Positions 1 through 6,254 of a stretch of DNA of 10,381 nt are shown in pieces (positions within the stretch are counted from its first letter, which is position 1; each line of letters opens with the position of its first letter). The stretch comes from Planctomycetaceae bacterium (GTDB lineage: Bacteria; Planctomycetota; Planctomycetia; Pirellulales; Thermoguttaceae). The translations under genes and the position numbers were made by a program. The notes beneath the pieces are model-generated. The model did no database searches, was not told the origin of the DNA, and was given only the letters and a program-made list of their open reading frames with translations. Location of the stretch: contig JAIRPZ010000301.1 in the NCBI GenBank assembly GCA_031256755.1, positions 1 to 10,381 on the forward strand. The letters run 5' to 3'.

Positions 1-2
1 CT

Positions 3-326
3 GCCGCCGGAGAAAAACTCACGGCAACCTCTACAGGCGACCTTACCGGCGATTTTGCTTGGGAATCGGCTGACGATTCCGAAAATTTCGATCCTGCAAC
101 GGCAACATGGACACCGATCGCCAGCGGCGTTGGGGGTGAAAACAACAGCGAATTGACAATCGGTGCCGATGCCGATCTTGTCGGGAAACGTATCCGGGTT
201 AAAAGAGGCGATTCTGTGAGTGAGCCTACCGAGCCGGTTGCTCCTGCTGACGGCAGTAACCCGTTGATACAAGGAATTGAGGGAGATCGGACATATACTG
301 ATGCCGGACTGACCGCTGTCGAATAA
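3..326 (+). CDS. C-terminal end of a surface protein with an Ig-like repeat domain (5' partial)
   Basis: An open frame runs from the left edge to a TAA at 324-326 and encodes 107 residues; the start lies outside the window. About the first 75 residues fit the Ig-like repeat found in bacterial surface and adhesin-like proteins: a GEKLTA opening strand, an AWESADDS strand where YQW is usual, then TWTPIASG, a SELTIGADADLVGKRIRV strand pair, and an SEPTEPV linker typical of repeat ends. The composition is acidic and rich in Thr, Gly and Asp with no Cys, as expected for an exported repeat protein. The last 30 or so residues show no LPXTG motif, membrane helix or other sorting signal that I recognise. 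The Ig-like call is by pattern only, and the ligand and the rest of the protein are unknown. Confidence 0.6.
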   Translation, partial: AAGEKLTATSTGDLTGDFAWESADDSENFDPATATWTPIASGVGGENNSELTIGADADLVGKRIRVKRGDSVSEPTEPVAPADGSNPLIQGIEGDRTYTDAGLTAVE

Positions 327-352
327 ACGGCATAACGGCGGGATGCTGTAGC

Positions 353-470
353 ACGGGCGGGAATATTTGAAAATTGATAATGGATAATTGACAATTATAT
401 CGAAGAGTTTTATCGTATATGCTTTGACTCATACTCATTCTTTTAATTATCAATTCAAAATACTGCCCGT
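353..470. repeat. Imperfect inverted repeat, MITE-like or long hairpin
   Basis: The two ends are imperfect reverse complements. The left arm (353-381) begins ACGGGC and ends TATTTGAAAATTGATAAT. The right arm (447-470), read on the minus strand, begins ACGGGC and ends TATTTTGAATTGATAAT. Small gaps separate matching blocks. Just inside the left arm is a perfect 7-base palindrome around one base (384-398, ATAATTG-A-CAATTAT). The AT-rich arms differ sharply from the neighbouring genes. I see no transposase and no clear target-site duplication. It could be a non-autonomous element, a genome-wide intergenic repeat, or an extended terminator hairpin after the surface-protein gene. Confidence 0.4.
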
Positions 471-480
471 TTGGCGAGGA

Positions 481-500
481 CGGGGGACATACATCCCCCG
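481..500. other. GC-rich hairpin with 7-bp perfect stem
   Basis: CGGGGGA (481-487) pairs perfectly with TCCCCCG (494-500) around a six-base CATACA loop. No T-run follows on the plus strand, and none precedes it in the minus sense, so it is not a standard intrinsic terminator. It lies 22 bases upstream of the -35 box of the dnaA-like gene and 10 bases after the MITE-like repeat. Confidence 0.4.
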
Positions 501-522
501 GATCTCATTTGTTAACCTTCGC

Positions 523-551
523 TTGACGAAACTGCCGATAGAGATTATTAT
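523..551 (+). promoter_or_regulatory. Sigma-70-like promoter of the dnaA-like gene
   Basis: TTGACG (523-528) and TATTAT (546-551) are each five of six matches to consensus and are separated by exactly 17 bases. Transcription would start near 558, leaving a leader of about 50 bases before the ATG at 607. Within the leader, GAGG (595-598) stands eight bases before the ATG and is a fair ribosome binding site. Confidence 0.6.
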
Positions 552-606
552 GACAAAACAGTATCCGAAACATTGCGGGCGCAAATGAGGACGTGAGGAC
601 AAAAGT

Positions 607-1683
607 ATGAATACGGGCGAAGTCCATTTTCTTCCGCTGTCCGGTCAGCCGCTTGAATTTAAACAGAACGGGCAGCGTTCGACCCTTTGTGCAGAAACAT
701 CACACGGCTTTTTTATCGGGCGGGAAAACGCCATGCTCGAACCCCTGATTCAGAGCATTATCAACAGCGGTCTCCTGCCGGAACAATTGCCGGTTCTCCT
801 TTACGGCGAATCCGGCACCGGAAAAACCCACCTGTTAAGAGGACTGCTTGCCGCACAACGGAAAAACCGGACAGACAAAGGAAAACGGTCGTATTATTTG
901 TCCGCCGATGACTTCAGCCGGCAATATGCTGATGCCGTTGCAAACCGTACCACCGGCGATTTCCGGCAGCGGTACGGCAATGCTCATCTGCTCTTGCTTG
1001 ACGACATTGAATTTCTTGACAGCAAACCGGCGGTATTACAGGAGTTGCGGCATTTTATCGACACGGCTGCCGAATCCCGCATGATTGTGATGACGGCAAA
1101 AACGCTGCCGGCAGGAACAGACGATTGGACAGCACGCCTCATCGGCGGAACGGTTGTACCGATTTTCCCGCCGGAAACGGCTGTCCGGCAGCAATTTTTA
1201 CGCGGCTTGGCGAATTCGCTGCGTATTCCCGCCGCAGAAACACTGCTGAACGAAGCCGCAAAACAAATGACCGGTACTATTCCGCAAATCTACGCCGCAT
1301 TTGTTCAGAAATATGCAGAATACACCGCCAAAAACGGGAACATTGCCAGTAAAAAAAACGCAGATTTCTGGTCTTTCGCGGTGCAAAAACGTTTCCGGCA
1401 AACAGGCAGCCCCGCCGAAACTATCGACAGAACCGCGAAATACTTTGCCCTGAAAGGAAGCGATCTGAAAGGGAAATCCCGCAGCAAAACGGTTGCGCTG
1501 GCCCGAAGTATTGCGGTGTATCTTATCAAAACGCAAAACAGCGGCTGCACGTTTCGGAAAATCGGCAGCATGTTCGGCAGCCGCGATCCGTCAACAATCC
1601 GGCACATGTACGAAAAAATTGCGGGAGCAATGGTCAGCGATACCGTTCTCCGCGATCATATTTTCCGTTTGTCCGGCAAATAA
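607..1683 (+). CDS. Divergent DnaA-family replication initiator ATPase
   Basis: The 358-residue protein has a AAA+ core and a C-terminal helix-turn-helix domain like DnaA domains III and IV. Walker A is GESGTGKT (67-74) and Walker B is LLLLDD (128-133). The C-terminal part, about 271-338, follows DnaA domain IV, with DLKGKSRSK (286-294) and FRKIGSMFGSRDPST (316-330). It is about 100 residues shorter than typical DnaA and lacks a recognisable domain I, which in DnaA recruits helicase. Several nucleotide-sensing residues appear lost: sensor I reads TAKTLP (163-168), the RL-x-SRF box VII is reduced to RLIGG (177-181), and the sensor II arginine position reads TIPQIY (224-229). The DHTT signature is DPST (327-330). 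The start has a GAGG site. It could be this lineage's main initiator or a regulatory paralogue; no dnaN or gyrB is adjacent. Confidence 0.8.
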   Translation: MNTGEVHFLPLSGQPLEFKQNGQRSTLCAETSHGFFIGRENAMLEPLIQSIINSGLLPEQLPVLLYGESGTGKTHLLRGLLAAQRKNRTDKGKRSYYLSADDFSRQYADAVANRTTGDFRQRYGNAHLLLLDDIEFLDSKPAVLQELRHFIDTAAESRMIVMTAKTLPAGTDDWTARLIGGTVVPIFPPETAVRQQFLRGLANSLRIPAAETLLNEAAKQMTGTIPQIYAAFVQKYAEYTAKNGNIASKKNADFWSFAVQKRFRQTGSPAETIDRTAKYFALKGSDLKGKSRSKTVALARSIAVYLIKTQNSGCTFRKIGSMFGSRDPSTIRHMYEKIAGAMVSDTVLRDHIFRLSGK

Positions 1684-1758
1684 CGGGAAATTTCCGGTTA
1701 TTCCGGCAGCGGGCAGCGGTTAGGTGCAAAAAAATCGGTGTCCGCTCTTGATGGACTC

Positions 1759-1786
1759 TTGCAAAATATCTGCTTTCTGTTTCAAT
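1759..1786 (+). promoter_or_regulatory. Weak candidate promoter of the antiporter gene
   Basis: TTGCAA (1759-1764) and TTCAAT (1781-1786) are each four of six matches to consensus, with a 16-base spacer. It is the best pair I find in the gap between the dnaA-like gene and the antiporter. If real, the leader would be about 50 bases and the GTG at 1738 could not be the start codon. Confidence 0.25.
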
Positions 1787-1845
1787 GGAGCAAAATTTTT
1801 CGTTCACAGTTAACGAACTCCTTCCGACACCCGCTCCCCTTTCCT

Positions 1846-3561
1846 ATGTCCGACCAGCATACTCCTGAACCGCGTACTGAACATCACGAAGAACACGAAC
1901 CGCAGCCGACGAAACTCCGCATACCGGCGGCACTGGCAATGATTCTCCTGCTTGCCTTTTACGGCTTTCTCCTGCATAAGGGTTATCCGCAGCAATGGAC
2001 ACAGCAAGCCAATGCCCCGCATCAGCATACCGACCCGCATCAACACACCGAAGAAGACGGAACGGCAACTCCCGCCGGTCACGTTCACAGTGAGAAACAT
2101 GACGGGAAAAATTATCCGCCGCTTGTGATGGTTGCTCCCTTTGCGGCGTTGCTGCTCTGCATTGCGGTTCTGCCGCTGATTCCTGCCGCCGCTCATTTTT
2201 GGGAAAGCAACACGAACAAATTCCTCGTTGCCGCCGGTCTCGGTGTCCTCACGCTTCTTTACTACTGGTTCGGCTGCAACTTTCCGGTCGAAAAGCATTG
2301 GCCCGGTCATTCGGTTGTTGACCCGCTCAAAGAAGGCGGCTTTGCCGTTGCCGAAGCGGTTTTCATCAATGCAATTATCAACGAATTCGTCCCGTTCATC
2401 ATTCTGCTCTTTTCGCTTTTTACGATTACCGGCGGCATCCGTATCGGCGGTAATCTGAAAGCAACCCCCTTTGTCAATTCGGTGATTCTCTTCATCGGGG
2501 CGGTGCTGGCAAGTTTCATCGGCACGACCGGTGCGGCGATGCTGCTTATCCGGCTTCTGCTCGAAACAAACAAAGAGCGGAAATACAAAGTGCATACCGT
2601 CATTATGTTCATCTTTTGCGTTTGCAACTGCGGCGGCTGTTTGACACCGCTCGGCGACCCGCCGCTTTTTCTCGGTTATCTGCGCGGCATCGCTTTTGAA
2701 TGGACGCTTATCGCTCTCTGGATGCAGTGGGGATTCGTCAACCTGATTCTCATCGGTTTTTATTTCCTCTGGGATACGGTTTGGTTTTACCGGCGTGAAC
2801 CGGCGGAAAACAAGCAAGCCGACCTCAACGGACAAACCGCTTTGAGAATCAGCGGCTGGATGTTGAACGTTCCGCTGCTTTTCGGAGTCGTTGCGGCGGT
2901 GGCGTTGCTTGACCCGGGCAAAGCCGTACCGGGAACGGACTGGCATCCGTGGTATTACCTTCGGGAAGCGGTGCAACTCGGACTGGCGGCGGTTTCGCTG
3001 CTGTTCGGCGGATACAAAATCCGTAAGGAAAACGTCTTTAACTTTCTTGCCATCGGTGAAGTGGCGGCGTTGTTTTTCGGCATTTTTATTTGTATGCAGG
3101 CACCGCTTCAAATCCTGAATGCCGAAGGACAGACGATTGTCGAACATGCCGAAAAGTCCACCGGCATCGGCAAGCAAAAACTTTTCTTTTGGTCGACCGG
3201 TGCATTAAGTTCGGTACTCGACAACGCCCCGACATACGTTGTCTTTTTTGAAACGGCAAGAACACTGTCGCCGAAAACCGAAGCGGAACACGAACAGTGG
3301 AAACAGGAAGAGGGTCGTGATTTTAAGCCGGTGAAAATCGGCAACACCGGCGAGGAAATTGACTGGCAACTGCTGGCGGCGGTGGCGTTGGGGGCGGTTT
3401 TTATGGGGTCGATGACGTACATCGGCAACGGACCGAACTTTATGGTGAAAGCGATAGCGGAGCAATCGGGAGTGAAGATGCCGAGTTTCTTCGGCTATAT
3501 GGTGTACAGTTTCGTTATTCTCCTGCCGCTGCTGATAGCGATGACCATGCTGTTTTTGTAA
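1846..3561 (+). CDS. nhaD: NhaD-type sodium/proton antiporter (membrane protein)
   Basis: This inner-membrane transporter of the NhaD/ArsB-like ion transporter superfamily probably exchanges Na+ for H+. The 571 residues begin with a hydrophilic His/Glu-rich tail and a membrane segment at about 26-43. A long loop (44-91) carries eight histidines, and many more membrane segments follow. Family motifs include GTTGAAMLLIR (226-236), CNCGGCLTPLGDPPLFLG (260-277), SSVLDNAPTYVVFF (455-468) and GNGPN (527-531). I chose the ATG at 1846: the 36 codons from a GTG at 1738 encode no conserved-looking sequence and overlap the likely promoter. No Shine-Dalgarno site precedes 1846. Four cysteines (258, 260, 262, 265) crowd the signature loop. 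The family is certain; the exact ion is inferred, since superfamily members also carry arsenite or dicarboxylates. Confidence 0.85.
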   Translation: MSDQHTPEPRTEHHEEHEPQPTKLRIPAALAMILLLAFYGFLLHKGYPQQWTQQANAPHQHTDPHQHTEEDGTATPAGHVHSEKHDGKNYPPLVMVAPFAALLLCIAVLPLIPAAAHFWESNTNKFLVAAGLGVLTLLYYWFGCNFPVEKHWPGHSVVDPLKEGGFAVAEAVFINAIINEFVPFIILLFSLFTITGGIRIGGNLKATPFVNSVILFIGAVLASFIGTTGAAMLLIRLLLETNKERKYKVHTVIMFIFCVCNCGGCLTPLGDPPLFLGYLRGIAFEWTLIALWMQWGFVNLILIGFYFLWDTVWFYRREPAENKQADLNGQTALRISGWMLNVPLLFGVVAAVALLDPGKAVPGTDWHPWYYLREAVQLGLAAVSLLFGGYKIRKENVFNFLAIGEVAALFFGIFICMQAPLQILNAEGQTIVEHAEKSTGIGKQKLFFWSTGALSSVLDNAPTYVVFFETARTLSPKTEAEHEQWKQEEGRDFKPVKIGNTGEEIDWQLLAAVALGAVFMGSMTYIGNGPNFMVKAIAEQSGVKMPSFFGYMVYSFVILLPLLIAMTMLFL

Positions 3562-3596
3562 GGGGAAACGTTGCACCGGAACACCGGAGTTTCGGC

Positions 3597-3624
3597 TTGA
3601 TCGGAAAGCAAAATGAGTTAAAAT
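3597..3624 (+). promoter_or_regulatory. Sigma-70-like promoter of galT-exbD
   Basis: TTGATC (3597-3602, four of six) and TAAAAT (3619-3624, five of six) are 16 bases apart. Transcription would start near 3631, giving a leader of about 75 bases before the ATG at 3707. The leader has no evident Shine-Dalgarno site and no strong hairpin. Confidence 0.45.
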
Positions 3625-3706
3625 ATCAGCGGAATAAGGCAACACGCCGTCTGCCGTCTTTTTCCCGCGGTATACAAGCGAATGTCCCGTTTTCCATTCC
3701 TGATTT

Positions 3707-4753
3707 ATGCCGGAATACCGACACGATCCGTTGACAGGGCGAATGGTCATCATTGCCGAAGAGCGGGCGGCACGCCCGCATCAGTTCGATATTACCGGTA
3801 CAGATACCGCCGGCAATGTTTCCATCTGCCCCTTTTGCGAAGGCAATGAATCCCGGACACCGGGAGAACTGGCCGCCTTCCGCCCCGCCGGTTCCCCGCC
3901 GGATACGCCCGGCTGGACAGTACGCACCGTTCCCAATAAATATCCCGCTGTTCTTCCCGGTCACCCTTCCGGCGAAGCGGAAAGCGGCAGCCGGCAGGAA
4001 ATGCCTCCGCCGGCAGCGGATATTTCCTTCAGGCAAGCCGAAGGCATCGGACTGCACGAAGTCATCATCGACACGCCCCGCCATGTGTTCAGTATTTCCG
4101 GTTTAACGGTGCCGGAAACCGCCGCGATGCTCGCCATGTATCGGCAGCGGCTGGCAGCCGCACGCCGCGCTGACACTTGGGCTTACGTGCAGATTTTCAA
4201 GAATGTCGGGGCGGCAGCCGGTGCCTCGCTGCCTCATTCGCACAGTCAACTGATCGCCATGCCCTTTATTCCGCCGTCCGTGAACCGTCTCCGCCGCGAA
4301 CCGCCGGATGCGTCCTGTTTTTGGTGCCGAATGGTGCAGCAGGAATTAAAACAAAAAGAACGGATTGTTGAAGAAACGGAACATTTTACCGTTCTTTGTC
4401 CTTTTGTCAGCCGGTTTGCCGGAGAAACCGAAATCTATCCGAAAAGTCATGAGTCCGCCTTCGACCGTACCGGAGAAAACACGCTCGCAGAATTGGCGGA
4501 AGTGCTGCGCCGGACGATTCAGCGTTTGGAGAAAGCCGTATTCTGGATGAAAGGTTCGCTGGCGTACAATGTTATTTTGAACACGGAACCGTTGCGTCCC
4601 GGCTGGACGGAGATTTATCACTGGCATTTTTCGGTTTTGCCGAGTTTGGCACGGGCGGCCGGATTTGAATGGGGAACCGGTTTGCACATCAATCCGGTTT
4701 CGCCGGAGCAGGCGGCCAAACGGCTGCGGGGAGGAACGGAAAATGAAAATTAA
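3707..4753 (+). CDS. galT: GalT-family hexose-1-phosphate nucleotidyltransferase
   Basis: This cytoplasmic enzyme belongs to the HIT superfamily, galactose-1-phosphate uridylyltransferase branch, which moves a nucleotide between a sugar nucleotide and a sugar phosphate through a His-linked intermediate. Its 348 residues match the family length. Visible features are the N-terminal YRHDPLTGRMVIIA, CPFCEGNE with zinc-type C41 and C44, LHEVIID with H117, and the active site NVGAAAGASLPHSHSQ (166-181) with H177 and predicted nucleophile H179. A second CxxC lies at 204-207, and YHWHFSVLP holds H305 and H307. The motif is HSHSQ rather than the HPHGQ of E. coli GalT; I recall HSHSQ in other GalT-like enzymes, including a plant ADP-glucose phosphorylase, so the substrate is open. 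No galK or galE is nearby. The last codons overlap exbD and carry its ribosome binding site. Confidence 0.85.
   Translation: MPEYRHDPLTGRMVIIAEERAARPHQFDITGTDTAGNVSICPFCEGNESRTPGELAAFRPAGSPPDTPGWTVRTVPNKYPAVLPGHPSGEAESGSRQEMPPPAADISFRQAEGIGLHEVIIDTPRHVFSISGLTVPETAAMLAMYRQRLAAARRADTWAYVQIFKNVGAAAGASLPHSHSQLIAMPFIPPSVNRLRREPPDASCFWCRMVQQELKQKERIVEETEHFTVLCPFVSRFAGETEIYPKSHESAFDRTGENTLAELAEVLRRTIQRLEKAVFWMKGSLAYNVILNTEPLRPGWTEIYHWHFSVLPSLARAAGFEWGTGLHINPVSPEQAAKRLRGGTENEN
4728..4735 (+). promoter_or_regulatory. Strong Shine-Dalgarno site for exbD inside galT
   Basis: GGGGAGGA ends seven bases before the ATG at 4743 and lies wholly within the final codons of galT. It fixes the exbD start and is among the strongest ribosome binding sites in the window, where many genes have none. 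Confidence 0.65.
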
Positions 4754-5171
4754 ACTTCCGCCGCCGTCATTCGGCGAGATAAAAATGACACCGATGATTG
4801 ATGTGATTTTCCTGCTTTTGATTTTCTTTATCTGTACTGCGGACTTTAATCCGCCGGAAAAACTGCTGCCTGCCGAACTGCCGCCGCAGGGTGCGTCTGC
4901 CGCTGCGGAGGTTATTCTGCCGGAACCGCTGAACCTCGACACCGTGCGGATACGGATTTCTTTCGATCAGAAACCGGCATGGCACATTGAAGACCGCGTT
5001 TGTACCTCGTCCGGCGAAGTGCAGGGACTGCTGCAAAAAATTGCGGCAATGAAACCGGATATTCCGGTGATTCTCGAAAGCGAAGACCGCGTTCCGTCCG
5101 AACACGTGATTGATGTTTATGACATATGCCGCCGGACCGGTCTCGTGAACATCCAATTCGCCGCCGACTGA
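4743..5171 (+). CDS. exbD: ExbD/TolR-like biopolymer transport protein
   Basis: This 142-residue inner-membrane protein belongs to the ExbD/TolR family, which with an ExbB/TolQ/MotA-type partner uses the proton gradient to drive work across the envelope. It opens with a short charged N-terminus, then EIKMTPMIDVIFLLLIFFI (12-30), the single membrane helix with the conserved proton-carrying Asp at residue 20. A periplasmic domain follows, ending in the typical tail with IPVILESEDRVPSEHVIDVYD and a terminal RTGLVNIQFA-type strand. An earlier in-frame ATG at 4665 lies inside galT and adds no ExbD-like sequence. The ATG at 4743 overlaps the galT stop by 11 bases in another frame, so translation is probably coupled. 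No ExbB-like gene is in the window, so its partner must be elsewhere. Confidence 0.88.
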   Translation: MKIKLPPPSFGEIKMTPMIDVIFLLLIFFICTADFNPPEKLLPAELPPQGASAAAEVILPEPLNLDTVRIRISFDQKPAWHIEDRVCTSSGEVQGLLQKIAAMKPDIPVILESEDRVPSEHVIDVYDICRRTGLVNIQFAAD

Positions 5172-5233
5172 CGCGGATTCGCCGCAGGAGTCCGTTTGAC
5201 CGCAGGGGGCTTACGCTCCGCCGCCCGAAAGAA

Positions 5234-5239
5234 TATAAT
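5234..5239 (+). promoter_or_regulatory. Perfect -10 box upstream of hdrB
   Basis: TATAAT (5234-5239) is a perfect -10 hexamer about 50 bases before the hdrB start codon. The hexamer 17 bases upstream is TTACGC, a poor -35 match, so the promoter may need an activator or may be spurious. No Shine-Dalgarno site is evident before the ATG at 5289. Confidence 0.35.
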
Positions 5240-5288
5240 CATTCCGTTCTTAACGGCAATATTAACGGCAAGATTCCTGACAGCAACA

Positions 5289-6164
5289 ATGGCTGACTCG
5301 ACTGTAGAATTGACGGAAATCGGTTATTATCCCGGTTGTGCTTTACATGGTTCGTCCAATGATTACGAAGCGTCTGTCCGCGCTTGTATGAAAAAATTGC
5401 GGGTGGAACTCAAGGAACTGGATGATTGGATTTGCTGCGGAGCCACTGCCGCTCATAATCTGAACAAAAAACTGGCAACGGCATTGCCTGCCAGAAATCT
5501 GGCAATAGCGGAACGTGACCGCCTTGCGGAAATTTTTGCACCGTGTCCGATGTGTTCGATGGAGTTAATCCGCGTGAAAAACGAATTGCAGCAGTCGGAT
5601 ACGCTGAAAAGTGAAATGAGCGGCATCGTGGAGAGTCCTGTCAGCGGGAAAACCGAAATTGTCAATCTTATCCAGATATTACAGCGTATCGGCATGGAAA
5701 AGATTTCCGCAGCGGCTGTCCGAACACTGGAAGATTTTGCACCGGCATGTTATTACGGCTGTTTGCTGACGCGTCCGCCGAAAGATTTGCGGTTTGATGA
5801 TCCCGAACAGCCGTCGTCGATGGAATCGCTGCTGCAATCGCTTGGAGCGAAACCGGTGGAATGGAATTACAAAACGGAATGTTGCGGTGCGGGCTTGACG
5901 CTTGCCGACGGTGCGTCTGTCGTGGAGTTGTCCGGTAAAATCCTGAAAAATGCCAAGAAACATGGGGCGAATTGCATGGTGGCAGCGTGTCCGATGTGTC
6001 ATGTGAATCTTGATATGAAGCAGCGGGCGGTTGAAAAGAGCATCGGCGAAGTGCTGAATTTACCGGTCTATTATCTTTCGGATTTGGTTGGTCTTGCGCT
6101 TGGGATTTCGGCAGCAGAACTCCGTCTGGATAAACATTTTGTCAAAACGGGCGGAGCCGCATAA
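5289..6164 (+). CDS. hdrB: HdrB-like CCG-domain iron-sulfur protein
   Basis: The 291-residue protein matches heterodisulfide reductase subunit B in length and layout. It has two cysteine-rich CCG domains: C17, C49-C50, C86, C89 and C154, C198-C199, C234, C237. In characterised HdrB these bind two noncubane 4Fe-4S clusters that reduce a disulfide. An extra cysteine, C158, sits in the ACYYGC motif, and the cluster motifs read CCGA-x8-N and AAC-PMC. I chose the ATG at 5289; a TTG at 5196 would add 31 residues without family resemblance and would lie upstream of the candidate -10 box. No HdrA or HdrC is adjacent. In non-methanogens HdrB-like proteins join electron-bifurcating or quinone-linked complexes, and related CCG proteins occur in lactate and succinate systems, so the partner and substrate are unknown. 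Confidence 0.85.
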   Translation: MADSTVELTEIGYYPGCALHGSSNDYEASVRACMKKLRVELKELDDWICCGATAAHNLNKKLATALPARNLAIAERDRLAEIFAPCPMCSMELIRVKNELQQSDTLKSEMSGIVESPVSGKTEIVNLIQILQRIGMEKISAAAVRTLEDFAPACYYGCLLTRPPKDLRFDDPEQPSSMESLLQSLGAKPVEWNYKTECCGAGLTLADGASVVELSGKILKNAKKHGANCMVAACPMCHVNLDMKQRAVEKSIGEVLNLPVYYLSDLVGLALGISAAELRLDKHFVKTGGAA

Positions 6165-6177
6165 GGCGTATCCGCTG

Positions 6178-6206
6178 TTGACAATCCGGCAGCGGCAGCC
6201 GATAAT
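6178..6206 (+). promoter_or_regulatory. Sigma-70-like promoter of the C69 dipeptidase gene
   Basis: TTGACA (6178-6183, perfect) and GATAAT (6201-6206, five of six) are 17 bases apart. Transcription would start near 6213, leaving a leader of about 42 bases before the ATG at 6255. The leader has no clear Shine-Dalgarno site. Confidence 0.6.
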
Positions 6207-6254
6207 GACGGAGTTCTGAATTCAAATGAAAAATAATCAGTCGTCCTTATAACG

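Noticed and set aside
388..416. Second possible promoter (TTGACA, 17 bases, TATCGT) in the inverted repeat
   Set aside because: The -35 is perfect but the -10 matches only four of six, it lies in an AT-rich palindrome where chance matches are likely, and a better promoter is at 523-551.
226..453. Minus-strand frame over the end of the surface protein and the inverted repeat
   Set aside because: It is built from the AT-rich repeat (NCQLSIINFQIF), a typical spurious translation of such repeats, and overlaps a real frame.
388..588. Small plus-strand frame before the dnaA-like gene
   Set aside because: It starts at a TTG inside the repeat, has no ribosome binding site or conserved-looking sequence, and spans the hairpin and the promoter.
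1684..1706. Palindrome GGAAATTTCC and nearby CCGG repeats as a terminator of the dnaA-like gene
   Set aside because: The palindrome has no loop, the CCGG pairs are only four bases, and no T-run follows.
1738..1845. GTG start extending the antiporter by 36 residues
   Set aside because: The added sequence has no family resemblance and covers the likely leader; the ATG at 1846 gives a normal cytosolic tail before the first membrane segment.
1810..3177. 455-codon open frame antisense to the antiporter gene
   Set aside because: Its product is Arg/Gln/Asn-rich without domain pattern or signal, while the plus strand carries clear family motifs; the opening follows from codon bias of the sense gene.
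4665..4742. Upstream in-frame ATG for exbD
   Set aside because: It lies well inside galT, has no ribosome site and adds 26 residues unlike ExbD.
4346..4942. 198-codon minus-strand frame across galT and exbD
   Set aside because: It overlaps two well-supported plus-strand genes and shows no recognisable motif.
5196..5288. TTG start extending HdrB by 31 residues
   Set aside because: It lies upstream of the TATAAT box, and HdrB normally begins a few residues before the YYPGC motif, as with the ATG at 5289.
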